Positions 23,567 to 30,908 of a stretch of 34,644 nucleotides of DNA are shown piece by piece. This stretch comes from Lactobacillus nasalidis. Its GTDB lineage: Bacteria; Bacillota; Bacilli; Lactobacillales; Lactobacillaceae. How positions within the stretch are numbered: the first letter of the stretch is position 1; the number at the start of each line of letters is the position of its first letter. The DNA lies in NCBI RefSeq assembly GCF_016587775.1, contig NZ_BOCG01000254.1, forward strand, positions 1 to 34,644, read 5' to 3'. Below the pieces are notes generated by a model, which saw nothing but the letters and a program-made list of their open reading frames with translations, was not told the DNA's origin and ran no database searches. A program made the position numbers and the translations under genes.

Positions 23567-24301
23567 TTATCCAAATAAAATAGCCAGCTTATCTTTGACG
23601 AGCTGACTATCAACAGTATTATCTTGAATGAGTTTTTGGCCATCATCGGGCACGGGCTTGGGATGTAGCATCGCCTTGACGGATGCAATCTTATCTGCGG
23701 ACAAGTTGACCAAACCAAATGCATTGTAGGCCGGGTTGGCCACAACGTCGGTTTCTTCTGGATCCTCGTCATCCTCATCGAACATCTTGCCGTCCGCAAA
23801 GCCAAGCTTGATCGCATCATTAGCGTTTAGCCAGGTCTCATCTTTGAGCATTTGGTACAAAGCTGGTTTAGACAAGCCGGTTTTAGATTTGTAAACGTCA
23901 ACCAACATTTGGTCAGTTGAGTCCAGCATTTGCCCTGCTTGAGACATTGCATCCCGGTTGCCTTCTGCCCCAGTAGATGCCCGGTGGATCATCATTTGAG
24001 CTGTCGGAGACATCAAAACTTTATCCCCGGCCATTGCAATGAATGATGCGGCTGACGCAGCCAAACTGGTCACGTGGACTTCGACATTATTCTTTGCCTG
24101 GCGCAACATGGTGTAGATTTCGGACCCAGCCGTTACTTCACCGCCATTGCTGCCGATGTTGACAATGATATCTTCGCCTTCAGCAATACCATCTAGCTGC
24201 TCTCTAACCCGTGACGGGCTGACAGCATCATAACCAAACCATTCATAGACTTCAGCATTGTCATCACTGCTGATAATTCCCTTGATTTCGACTGTTGCCA
24301 C
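23567..24301 (-). CDS. ClpP-type prohead (head maturation) protease
   Basis: The 244-aa protein matures the capsid. It has a ClpP/crotonase fold with the nucleophile in SLAASAASFIAMAG (Ser about 83 with this start) and the His in MMIHRAS (about 106), plus the N-terminal IIVNIGSNGGEV loop. The C-terminal part (ADGKMFDEDDEDPEETDVVANP onward) is acidic and partly disordered. I choose the GTG at 24301: the GTG three codons earlier is embedded in the GGAGGGG motif, leaving no room for an RBS. It overlaps the portal gene by 38 bp, so translation is probably coupled. Confidence 0.88.
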   Translation of the reverse strand: MATVEIKGIISSDDNAEVYEWFGYDAVSPSRVREQLDGIAEGEDIIVNIGSNGGEVTAGSEIYTMLRQAKNNVEVHVTSLAASAASFIAMAGDKVLMSPTAQMMIHRASTGAEGNRDAMSQAGQMLDSTDQMLVDVYKSKTGLSKPALYQMLKDETWLNANDAIKLGFADGKMFDEDDEDPEETDVVANPAYNAFGLVNLSADKIASVKAMLHPKPVPDDGQKLIQDNTVDSQLVKDKLAILFG

Positions 24302-25412
24302 TTGATTCACCCCCCTCCATTGCAGGTAAACTTTCTGGCAAGTAACCGCATTCTTGCAAAATAGCTTGCGCTTGATTGGCTCCTAATACGTTATTTTTTG
24401 TCAAATTGCCGATTTTGGCAGCATAGTCATCACCATTTGGATCAATTGCTGGCCGAATATCAGCTACAACTTGCATCCCCAGCTTGGTGGTCAATTCTGA
24501 TGTGATCGAATTTGTATATCTGCGCAAAGTTCGGCTGTATTGGCCAACGATCATTTCGATTGATGATTGTTGGTCACCAGTACCGTTCAAATAACTGTTC
24601 GAAACGCCGTAAACCTTGGCGATTTGGCTCCCAGTCCAGTCAGCTTGTGCCAAAAGCTTTGACACATCAGCCTTCAATTCAAGTGGCTTGTATTCCTGAA
24701 GGTCATCCAGGACGATTGGCCCTTTTGAACTGTTCATTTGCTTGGCAAAGTCATTAGACAATGCCGACCGGAGCTTGCTGTCAAGCAGAGCACCATTTTT
24801 GACACTTAAAACGCCTGGCGCCGCCGTAGATTGGGCCAAGGCGTGTCTGGTCAAGGTGTTTGACCGCTTCTTGATGTCTAGTTCGCTAGCCAGCGCTGTC
24901 AGCGGGCTAATCCCGGTCATACCGCCGTTCTTAGACAGCAGCCGAAAGTGAATCACGTCGTTTTGGCTGACATTCAGCTTAGTGCCTACGTCCGGTTCAT
25001 CAAAGATTAAGTCGTAGATCAGTCCGGATCCATCATTAAGCAGTTTCGGGGAGACTTGACTCGGTCGTAAGTACTCCCAGCGCCGGTCCCGTCCGTTAAA
25101 GTCACGCCAGCGATAGGCAAAGCTTTCGCCGGCTAAAAGAAGCTGCGCAAAAGTGCTCTGCCAGAATGCATGGCCGTTTGACGTGCATGTTGGATTATCG
25201 ATCAGCCGTTGTAAGGCCGGGTTGCTGACAGTATAAGCTACCGTAGCCAGGTCTCCGGACAATTGAGTGATTAATGAGTAAATATCAGAGTTTTTGAGGG
25301 CTTCACTTGCAGAAACATAAGATTCTGGGTCAATTACTTCATGGAGTTGATCTTCCCAGGACAAGCCGATCGATGTAGAGGGTTTGTTTAAAGCCATATT
25401 GAAGATTGGCAT
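24264..25412 (-). CDS. Portal protein, HK97 family
   Basis: The 382-aa protein forms the dodecameric ring through which DNA enters. Diagnostic segments are SDIYSLITQLSGDLATV, FWQSTFAQLLLAGESFAYRWRD, QNDVIHFRLLSKNGGMTGISPL, the QSTAAPGVLSVKNGALLD loop, and DWTGSQIAKVYGVSNSYLNG, followed by the tunnel-lining helix region (VGQYSRTLRRYTNSI). The Gln/Asn/Ser-rich tail is typical. The start follows GAGAGGAGGTG. The order terminase, small membrane protein, portal, protease, capsid is that of HK97-like phages. Confidence 0.9.
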   Translation of the reverse strand: MPIFNMALNKPSTSIGLSWEDQLHEVIDPESYVSASEALKNSDIYSLITQLSGDLATVAYTVSNPALQRLIDNPTCTSNGHAFWQSTFAQLLLAGESFAYRWRDFNGRDRRWEYLRPSQVSPKLLNDGSGLIYDLIFDEPDVGTKLNVSQNDVIHFRLLSKNGGMTGISPLTALASELDIKKRSNTLTRHALAQSTAAPGVLSVKNGALLDSKLRSALSNDFAKQMNSSKGPIVLDDLQEYKPLELKADVSKLLAQADWTGSQIAKVYGVSNSYLNGTGDQQSSIEMIVGQYSRTLRRYTNSITSELTTKLGMQVVADIRPAIDPNGDDYAAKIGNLTKNNVLGANQAQAILQECGYLPESLPAMEGGESSGNSRNQGNYQQ

Positions 25413-25429
25413 GCGTTCTCACCTCCTCT

Positions 25430-25609
25430 CTAGCTCTGGGCAGGCAGGTGATCGATAAACCAACCGGTCAACAGCAGCACGCCTCCCAGAGCCAGATATC
25501 CAACAATTTTTCCAATTAAAAAGGCACCGTAAACAACGGAGCCTAAACCTAAAACATAGAAAATAACGTCTAAAAACTTCCAAATCCATTTAAATAACTG
25601 GTCAATCAT
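25430..25609 (-). CDS. Small membrane protein between terminase and portal (DUF1056-like)
   Basis: Read directly: ATG at 25609, overlapping the terminase stop (ATGA), to TAG at 25430-25432, 59 aa. It has two hydrophobic segments (about residues 12-31, LDVIFYVLGLGSVVYGAFLI, and 34-50, KIVGYLALGGVLLLTGW). Small proteins with two membrane segments at this position are known in lactobacillus and lactococcus phages as DUF1056; the assignment is from memory of length, topology and position. The role in the phage is unknown. Confidence 0.75.
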   Translation of the reverse strand: MIDQLFKWIWKFLDVIFYVLGLGSVVYGAFLIGKIVGYLALGGVLLLTGWFIDHLPAQS

Positions 25610-27480
25610 TGATCATCCCCCAATCTTGCGGCAAACCAGTCTCTAACTTGCTCTTTAGTCATTCGTGAGATCTCTGTCGACTTGTCATTGACGATTGAGT
25701 AGTCTTCAAAGTGGTCCATTCCGTGGTAAAAAGCATCGATCAACGCGTCGACCACGTCGATCTTGAGCGTTGCTTTGTCTTTATCGACCTGGATCCCGAT
25801 CTTGTCAGCTTTGATAACAGCATTCAGCAGAGATTTTTCTAGTACTTTATCGTCAGGTCGGCTAACCCGGCCAGTTGCGAAGATTTCCTGCAAGAATTTG
25901 GTTGGATTGCCCAATGTTGATGTTCTCTGGGCAATGTCTTCGATAAACCAATTCGTGTTTGCGTTCAGCGATTCAACGATGTTTTTTACCTGATACGACC
26001 CGAAGCGGTCATAACCAAAGTGCAACACATTGAGCTGATTATCTTCGACAAAGTCAAGCAGCCATTTGTAGACCTGCTCTGGGTTGATAATTCCTTGCTC
26101 GTGCGCTGTGATTGTGCAAAAACCTTCTTTTTCAAGCTCCCGATAGGCCAAACCGTCTTGCTGCTCTTTTGCCTCAATGCTTCCAGCATGCTGCCAGGGC
26201 ACAAAAGAGTGCTGCATGATGTAGAACTTATTTTTTCCGTCATCATCCGTGTAAGGGAAAACAAAGCCGTAGGCCGTGTTGTCTGAAAACATTGAGTAGT
26301 CTAGCCCAATGTAAACATCCCTGCCCTTAATATCGAAGTCTCGCTTGATTGCCCGGGTAACGTCATCTAGTTTGACGAAACTGGCTGTTGATTGGGCCAG
26401 CCAGAGATTCAAGTTCTTGTTTTGAAACTTGTGCAGCGTGTTTTTAAGCATCATTTCATCCCGCTGTTTGATCAAGTTACCGGTTCTTCTAGCACATTCA
26501 TCTTCTGAAAGGCCAAGAAGCGGATTGGATTTAATCCAAGTTTCCGGCTTGAAAGTCTCATCAAGTGAATCTTGTTCCCAGACCAGGGCTAATGAGTTAT
26601 CCCCGGTCCGGTCAAAGTCTCTTTCCATGACTTCCTGCAGGGTTTTCTGCTCATCGTGGAAAGGCGATGTTGGATCCGGATAAGCGGAACTGATCTTAAT
26701 GAACTGGTGGTAAGGGTTAACCTGGGCTTGCCCGTTGGTAATGTCACCAATTCTGTCGTACGACTTCAACGCCCCAGCTTCGTCATAAATGGCCAGGACA
26801 TTGTGAGTTGAGTCGTATTTGTCAGCTTCGTAGGAAATTTTCCAGATCTTGTTATTGGTCACCCGCTGAACGATTTGATCTGACAGAGCAGCATAGCCTA
26901 CTTCCTTGGCCAGGCCCTTGAACGGCTCAACTGCAACGACAGCGTTCAGCATCTTCTTGACATAGCCAAACAGCTTGGTCGACTGGTCATTGGTGTTGGC
27001 AGTAATCAAAAAGTCCTTGTTGGTATACCCAATCGTGTCAACCAGGAATGCCTTACACATTTGAATCCCGGCTAGCTGGGTCTTGCCCTGCCCACGGCCA
27101 ATTGAGATATGAATATCTGTAAATCTAGCTTCCTCGTTCTGGTCTTTCCAACCATTAATCTCAGCTAGAACAGCTTTTTGCCAAGTCATCAGCGGCAGAG
27201 GCTTCTTAACGTCAATGTCGGGGATGATCTTGGCCAGTTGCAGAACAACATTTATCTGGTCCAGGTCGTAGTGATAAGGAAAATCCGGCTGACCAATTCG
27301 CTGCAGGTCTCGGAGATGCCGAAACATCGCCAATTTAATCATGTAGCCGGCTTGATAGTCGCCATCCAGCACTTCAAAAGCATATTGAGTGGCCGGATCG
27401 CGGTATTTCTTTCGAATTTGGCTGAAATCGATGCTTCGATAGGCGGAATCAACATCATGTGTTTGCGTTAAGTCGATCAT
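25606..27480 (-). CDS. terL: Terminase large subunit
   Basis: The 624-aa packaging motor has an N-terminal ATPase with Walker A SIGRGQGKTQ (about 126-135) and Walker B LAIYDEAG (about 229-236), and a C-terminal RNase H-like nuclease starting VYIGLDYSMFSDN (D394). It pumps DNA through the portal and cuts the concatemer. Length and motifs fit the HK97-type cos-cutting group, in keeping with the P27-like small subunit and the neighbouring HNH gene. The start overlaps the small subunit stop (ATGA) and follows GAAGGGCG. Confidence 0.93.
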   Translation of the reverse strand: MIDLTQTHDVDSAYRSIDFSQIRKKYRDPATQYAFEVLDGDYQAGYMIKLAMFRHLRDLQRIGQPDFPYHYDLDQINVVLQLAKIIPDIDVKKPLPLMTWQKAVLAEINGWKDQNEEARFTDIHISIGRGQGKTQLAGIQMCKAFLVDTIGYTNKDFLITANTNDQSTKLFGYVKKMLNAVVAVEPFKGLAKEVGYAALSDQIVQRVTNNKIWKISYEADKYDSTHNVLAIYDEAGALKSYDRIGDITNGQAQVNPYHQFIKISSAYPDPTSPFHDEQKTLQEVMERDFDRTGDNSLALVWEQDSLDETFKPETWIKSNPLLGLSEDECARRTGNLIKQRDEMMLKNTLHKFQNKNLNLWLAQSTASFVKLDDVTRAIKRDFDIKGRDVYIGLDYSMFSDNTAYGFVFPYTDDDGKNKFYIMQHSFVPWQHAGSIEAKEQQDGLAYRELEKEGFCTITAHEQGIINPEQVYKWLLDFVEDNQLNVLHFGYDRFGSYQVKNIVESLNANTNWFIEDIAQRTSTLGNPTKFLQEIFATGRVSRPDDKVLEKSLLNAVIKADKIGIQVDKDKATLKIDVVDALIDAFYHGMDHFEDYSIVNDKSTEISRMTKEQVRDWFAARLGDDQ

Positions 27481-27944
27481 TTGCTATCGCCCTTCGTACC
27501 GAAGAATTTCTTCAGCGCATCTTCAGTGGTTTCTGACTGGCTGGAGTCAGCAATCGTCATTAGTTCTTGCCGGCCTTTTGGCGTCAGGCCAAGCTGGATT
27601 CCGATTTGATTCAACTGACCGACCGTGTCTTTCATTGTGGCCGTAGCCGGATTTTTTCGCCAGCCAGTGAAGTCTTCACCAATAATTTCACCAGCAGAAT
27701 TCTGAACAGACCGCTTGATTGCGGTCTGAATGCCGTTTTCTTTAATATCTTCGTAGCAATTTCGATAGATTTCGTATTCAACGCAGTACATTTCAACCAA
27801 ACTGGTGTCAATCCGCTGAACCTTCCCAGTTGATTCCAGGAATGGCACGATTTTTCGCCAGCATTCTCCGGCAATTCTGCCTAGATGTGCAGGCGGTTTT
27901 GCGCTGATTTTTCCGTCATTTTGTTCATAAAAGTATTTTGCCAT
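27477..27944 (-). CDS. terS: Terminase small subunit, P27 family
   Basis: The 155-aa protein fits P27-type small terminases: KPPAHLGRIAGECWRKIVPFL, RIDTSLVEMYCVEYEIYRNC, an IKENGIQ...GEI segment, then a conserved KNPATATMKDTVGQLNQIGIQLGLTPKGRQEL. It recognises the packaging site and recruits the large subunit. The start follows GAAGGCGG. A 145-bp spacer lies upstream, the usual position of the packaging site. Confidence 0.85.
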   Translation of the reverse strand: MAKYFYEQNDGKISAKPPAHLGRIAGECWRKIVPFLESTGKVQRIDTSLVEMYCVEYEIYRNCYEDIKENGIQTAIKRSVQNSAGEIIGEDFTGWRKNPATATMKDTVGQLNQIGIQLGLTPKGRQELMTIADSSQSETTEDALKKFFGTKGDSK

Positions 27945-27962
27945 TTAACCGCCTTCTCCCTT

Positions 27963-28057
27963 GATGCCCCGGTAGTCAAAAAGTTTGAAACGAGTCTCGC
28001 ACTTACTTTGATGACACTTGTTGCGGCTCCCTCTTGGAGCACACACCGGGGGACATC
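27963..28057. other. Candidate cos/packaging region between HNH and small terminase
   Basis: In the 145-bp spacer, GATGCCCCGGT (27963-27973) faces ACCGGGGGACATC (28045-28057) as an imperfect inverted repeat. Between them GCTCC/GGAGC (28026-28040) makes a small hairpin. In cos phages with P27 small terminases and an HNH protein, the cohesive-end site commonly lies here. No cut position can be read. Confidence 0.35.
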
Positions 28058-28089
28058 ATTTTTCTAACATTGCTTGTTTATGATTGCCT

Positions 28090-28659
28090 TTAAAAAGCTT
28101 GCGACCGCTCAGAGAGCCGTTTTGAGCTTTCTAGGGCATGCATCATTTTGACAACAGAGCCCACGTCGGACACCTTAGCAACAGTTTTAAGATGGTTACC
28201 TTGCCCAGTTCCGTAGTATGCCTGCTCCCAGCGCGTCTTCTTGGCGTGACAATCACGACAGCAGGTCACCAGGTTGTCAACATCCCTCATTTGAGAGGGA
28301 GAGTACTCTATGGGTACTACGTGATCGACTACCGTGCCCTGAGTCAGCTTGCCATCTTGCTTGCAGTACTGGCAGAGATGATAGTCTCGCTTCAAGACTA
28401 CCTCACGCAAGCTAGTCCATGCCTTGGTATGGTAGAAGCGGTTCTGCTCTGCTTTCACTGGCGTGGAATAGCGTTTGATATGGTTATATGCCCATTGCTG
28501 TTGCTTAACCTTTTTGGGATTACCTTGGCGTGACTTAAGGTAAGCCTCACGCCTGCTGAGATAAGCCCGCTCTTGATCTACGTGCGCATCGCAGTAAAGA
28601 TGACCAGGACTGGCCAGTCGCTTACAGTCTACTGCTCTGCATGTCCTTACCCTTGGCAT
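28090..28659 (-). CDS. HNH endonuclease
   Basis: The 189-aa protein starts PRVRTCRAVDCKRLASPGHLYCDAH, a probable zinc-binding knuckle (CxxxxC and CxxH). The HNH domain follows from about residue 80: LKRDYHLCQYCKQDGK, then VVDHVVPIEYSP, then NLVTCCRDCHAKKT, giving the ββα-metal nuclease with two Cys pairs. Phage HNH proteins next to terminase nick DNA to help the terminase cut at cos. ATG at 28659 is preferred over the longer frame because AAGGAGG is correctly spaced. Confidence 0.85.
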   Translation of the reverse strand: MPRVRTCRAVDCKRLASPGHLYCDAHVDQERAYLSRREAYLKSRQGNPKKVKQQQWAYNHIKRYSTPVKAEQNRFYHTKAWTSLREVVLKRDYHLCQYCKQDGKLTQGTVVDHVVPIEYSPSQMRDVDNLVTCCRDCHAKKTRWEQAYYGTGQGNHLKTVAKVSDVGSVVKMMHALESSKRLSERSQAF

Positions 28660-28697
28660 GTCTGTCCTCCTTATCCTTGCAAACAAAAGAGCCAGCA

Positions 28698-28877
28698 CTA
28701 AGCTGACTCTCCTGGATTAGTATTCTTCAAAGCTTCTTTCAGTTCTTTGTTCTCAATGATCAAGTCATTGATATATAGCGACAGTTGTAGCATGTCACGA
28801 TCAGAGTATAGATTACCATGCTTTCTGTTGATTGTAATCACTCTATTTAAGGCGGCTAGTATATCTGTCGTGTCCAT
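28698..28877 (-). CDS. 59-aa helical phage protein
   Basis: Starting at the ATG at 28877 (RBS AAGAAGG), the product is 59 aa: an N-terminal helix MDTTDILAALNRVITINRK, a middle SDRDMLQLSLYINDLI, and a charged end ENKELKEALKNTNPGES. Probably a small helical bundle or coiled coil. A longer frame to 28910 overlaps the neighbour and lacks an RBS. The family is not recognised. Its middle and end resemble the N-terminal half of the next protein (IHNILILAS..., LNDLINRSLELENENRILKEKL), so the two may be related. Confidence 0.55.
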   Translation of the reverse strand: MDTTDILAALNRVITINRKHGNLYSDRDMLQLSLYINDLIIENKELKEALKNTNPGESA

Positions 28878-28879
28878 TC

Positions 28880-29188
28880 TTACAACCTTCTTTCTCTCGG
28901 GCATATCCAACCGTAATCTGAATTAACCATGTGGATCAACATTCCATCAGCATCCCAGCACACAGAACAATATGGCACGGAATCGCCTGCTCGCCAATAC
29001 AATCCGCCATGCGGATCAATAGTTAGGGTCGCTTGGTTATGCAATTTTTCTTTTAGAATTCTATTTTCATTTTCCAATTCTAAAGATCGATTGATTAAGT
29101 CATTAAGATCCTTCTTTAATTCAAGGTCTTTGCTTTTAGATGCAAGGATAAGAATGTTGTGAATCAATTGTGACAGATCACTGTACAT
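28880..29188 (-). CDS. Small phage protein with C-terminal zinc-ribbon-like motif
   Basis: The 102-aa protein has an N-terminal coiled coil (about residues 1-50, ending LELENENRILKEKL) and a C-terminal YCSVCWDADGMLIHMV...YGWICPR. The fold resembles the single zinc ribbons seen in lactic phage proteins (CxxC, a basic strand, then a second Cys pair), but only one Cys remains of the second pair (WICPR), so zinc binding is uncertain. The start ATG overlaps the upstream stop (TAATG) and follows GAAGGAA. Confidence 0.6.
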   Translation of the reverse strand: MYSDLSQLIHNILILASKSKDLELKKDLNDLINRSLELENENRILKEKLHNQATLTIDPHGGLYWRAGDSVPYCSVCWDADGMLIHMVNSDYGWICPRERRL

Positions 29189-29367
29189 TACAATTCCTTC
29201 AGTCTTTCCTCAATCATCTGTTGCAGTTCCAGCAAATCATCTTTGCTTGCAATGTCTCTAACATACTTTCTGGCATACGATCTATAGCGATAGATTCTTT
29301 TCTTGTCTTTGTTCTTATCATCCCAGCGCTTGTTTGACTTTGCCTTAGCTTCACTCAATTCAGCCAT
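29188..29367 (-). CDS. 59-aa basic phage protein
   Basis: With the ATG at 29367 (RBS GGTGAG), the protein is 59 aa. It has a basic first half (AKAKSNKRWDDKNKDKKRIYRYRSYARKYV) and an acidic helix (SKDDLLELQQMIEERLKEL). Proteins with this pattern are conserved among lactobacillus and streptococcus phages and are sometimes annotated as Arc/RHH-like. DNA binding is plausible from the charge, but no fold is certain. Confidence 0.55.
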   Translation of the reverse strand: MAELSEAKAKSNKRWDDKNKDKKRIYRYRSYARKYVRDIASKDDLLELQQMIEERLKEL

Positions 29368-29459
29368 AGTCTCACCGCCAAATCGATAATCCATAGAATT
29401 ATTCCGACAATAATGGCAATCTTCGCGATCTTACGATATTTCTTTTCTTTGCTTGTCAT
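29355..29459 (-). CDS. 34-aa putative membrane peptide
   Basis: ATG at 29459 to TGA at 29355-29357. The sequence is a basic start (MTSKEKKYRKIAK) followed by a hydrophobic helix (IAIIVGIILWIIDLAVRLWL). It overlaps the next gene in another frame. Its charge distribution and single membrane span look real, but the RBS is weak, so it may not be translated. Confidence 0.4.
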   Translation of the reverse strand: MTSKEKKYRKIAKIAIIVGIILWIIDLAVRLWLN

Positions 29460-29476
29460 GATAAACTAAGTATGGC

Positions 29477-29502
29477 AATGAGGCGAGTTTCCTCGCCTCA
29501 TT
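29477..29502. other. Perfect 11-bp hairpin between small genes
   Basis: AATGAGGCGAG (29477-29487) with CTCGCCTCATT (29492-29502), four-base loop. No T-run follows on the minus strand, so it is more likely an mRNA stability or processing element than a terminator. Confidence 0.5.
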
Positions 29503-29503
29503 A

Positions 29504-29656
29504 TTATTTCAGAAAATGCTTGAGCAAGAACTTGATCAAGTCTATCAATGCCGTGGCCGGAATTGATAAGGCAGCGATCATTCCGTAGAACGCTCTTTTG
29601 GTTTTTAACCTTTCGCGTTCAAGCTCAAGCTTTTTCTTTTTCTTCTTTTTTGCCAT
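29504..29656 (-). CDS. 50-aa Lys-rich, membrane-associated small phage protein
   Basis: Read directly: ATG at 29656 (RBS AAAGGAGGG), TAA at 29504-29506. It starts with a poly-lysine run (MAKKKKKKKLELERERLK), then one hydrophobic helix (RAFYGMIAALSIPATALIDLIKFLL). It is the first gene after the strong promoter at 29683-29710. Function unknown. Confidence 0.65.
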   Translation of the reverse strand: MAKKKKKKKLELERERLKTKRAFYGMIAALSIPATALIDLIKFLLKHFLK

Positions 29657-29682
29657 ACCGTTTTTCCCTCCTTTCATTATCT

Positions 29683-29710
29683 ATTATAGCACGTTACTAA
29701 CGTGCGTCAA
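29683..29710 (-). promoter_or_regulatory. Strong promoter with palindromic operator in the spacer
   Basis: Minus-strand TTGACG (29705-29710), a 16-bp spacer, TATAAT (29683-29688). Almost the whole spacer is the perfect palindrome GCACGTTA-G-TAACGTGC (29689-29705). It drives the small genes and the HNH and terminase genes. A dyad between -35 and -10 usually means repression by a dimer. Confidence 0.8.
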
Positions 29711-29737
29711 TAGAATAGAAGGAAAAATTTATTTTTG

Positions 29738-29762
29738 CAAAAGAAAAAGGGCTTTCGCCCTT
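29738..29762 (-). terminator. Terminator of the large structured RNA
   Basis: Minus-strand AAGGGC-GAAA-GCCCTT followed by TTTCTTTT. It ends the non-coding RNA just before the downstream promoter. Confidence 0.85.
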
Positions 29763-30392
29763 GACCTTGCTCGGCTAGCAAGGTTTTTTCTTAGCTACTT
29801 ACTCCGCTCGGGACGAACCGCGTCCTGTCATCGCAGAGCTAACTCCTGGCAGGGAAACGAGCCCCGCTTAAATGAACCATCATCAGGAGTGTCAGAACGG
29901 TGTGATGGGACCACACATTAAATGTGTATGCGCTCTGACTTGCCCGCTCTGGTGTCTGATAGTCACACCGTCATCGCATGGCTATGACTATGGCAGGAAT
30001 CGAACCTGCCCCAGCCAGTGTTAAATCATAGAATACTAGCAAAATTAATAACTAAAACAAGGTGCCAGGAAAGAAAAACATCTTTCAAGAAAACTAACCT
30101 GGCAAAGCCCCACTGCCGAGTCGAACGGCTTTAACTCACCGGATGAGGCTGCTAAAAAATTTAAACGGAATGTGTGTCGGTTCAATACTACTACTAGCTA
30201 TCTATATGCCAGGCAACGCACCTGGCTAAAGCCATGTCCGGAGTTGCACCGGACCATAGCTGATGTTTACTATCTTCAAGGAGATTAGTGATGTTATGAA
30301 AAAATAGGTCAGTATTTAATGGAGTCTTCAATTACCAGGTTCAAAACATGCCATTGATAGTGTCAAAAGGCCATCTCTAACCTTTTCGACAC
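29738..30392 (-). ncRNA. Large structured phage non-coding RNA (ROOL/GOLLD-like candidate)
   Basis: About 650 nt without a credible gene separate the late regulator from the terminase module. Read on the minus strand the stretch is packed with helices: 30231-30236 with 30255-30260 (plus TCCGG/CCGGA inside), 30208-30213 with 30221-30226, 30064-30069 with 30098-30103, 29992-29997 with 30005-30010, a long-range pair 29898-29905 with 29963-29970, 29891-29896 with 29934-29939, and 29764-29770 with 29778-29784, then a terminator. Three hairpins mimic tRNA T arms (GGTTCGATTCC type). ROOL (about 580 nt) and GOLLD (about 800 nt) are large ornate RNAs known from lactobacillus prophages, often with tRNA features; the length fits ROOL better. 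Assignment to either class needs a covariance search. Confidence 0.6.
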
Positions 30393-30399
30393 TATCAAT
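30353..30399. other. Long hairpin near the start of the structured RNA
   Basis: ATTGATAGTGTC (30353-30364) with GACACTATCAAT (30388-30399), extended inside by AAAAGG/CCTTTT past a one-base bulge. No T-run follows on the minus strand. It may be the 5' hairpin of the structured RNA. Confidence 0.55.
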
Positions 30400-30449
30400 T
30401 ATGCACCGCTTTCGGCTTGATTTGTCCGATGTTTGTCCGATGTTTGTCA
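30398..30449 (-). promoter_or_regulatory. Putative activated promoter of the structured RNA with tandem 11-bp repeats
   Basis: On the plus strand TTTGTCCGATG is repeated exactly at 30421-30431 and 30432-30442, with a further partial copy (TTTGTCA) at 30443. On the minus strand these fall upstream of a CATAAT -10 (30398-30403) in the -35 region, one helical turn apart, and just downstream of the ArpU-type regulator gene. That is a typical place for an activator to bind. Role inferred. Confidence 0.45.
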
Positions 30450-30461
30450 GAATATGTCCGA

Positions 30462-30908
30462 TTAATCTTTTTTGTACGCAAACAGGTCGATATGTCCATG
30501 GCTGCTTTCACGCAGGTATCCCGCCAGCACACAACACGCCTGCTGCAGCATTTGCTGTAAAGTCGATCGCTTGTAGCCCAGGTCCTCTGCCATTGCTGTT
30601 TTATCTCGCCGCTTGATGTAGCACTCAGTGATCAAGTAAGAGTTCCACTGGTCACAATCATGCAAACACAAGAGTGCTCGTCTGGTCCAATAAACAATTT
30701 GTTTCGCATCAAGCTGATCAATAATTTCGTCTTCGACGTGATTTTCGTAGCTACCAGCACCAGGCATCCCCGATAGTGATGGTGATTTAAGATACGACAC
30801 CGGAGTTCCTGCCACAAGGCATGCATCCCTGTAAGTCTTCTTAAGATAGTTCCGCACTTGCTCAGCCGTCTTCTTCTCATCGACTTCTGGAAACAGCAGT
30901 ATTGCCAC
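30462..30908 (-). CDS. ArpU-family late transcriptional regulator
   Basis: The 148-aa protein has the ArpU/RinA-type layout: an N-terminal segment (VDEKKTAEQVRNYLKKTYRDACLVAG) and a C-terminal sigma-like HTH with WTRRALLCLHDCDQWNSYLITECYIK and DKTAMAEDLGYKRSTLQQMLQQAC. These proteins switch on phage late genes and act at the late promoter. It is the last gene of the early module and directly precedes the putative activated promoter and the structured RNA. The start is GTG (30908) just after the upstream stop, with GGGAG nine bases before. Confidence 0.85.
   Translation of the reverse strand: MAILLFPEVDEKKTAEQVRNYLKKTYRDACLVAGTPVSYLKSPSLSGMPGAGSYENHVEDEIIDQLDAKQIVYWTRRALLCLHDCDQWNSYLITECYIKRRDKTAMAEDLGYKRSTLQQMLQQACCVLAGYLRESSHGHIDLFAYKKD

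Noticed and set aside
28880-29188. Full zinc ribbon
   Set aside because: Only three of the four expected Cys are present, so metal binding cannot be claimed.
29598-29921. A 107-codon plus frame with a poly-Phe stretch
   Set aside because: It is the complement of the Lys-rich small gene, the promoter palindrome and the RNA terminator.
29991-30260. Three tRNA genes suggested by T-arm-like hairpins
   Set aside because: None has a matching acceptor stem, anticodon arm or D arm at the right spacing; the hairpins belong to one larger structured RNA.
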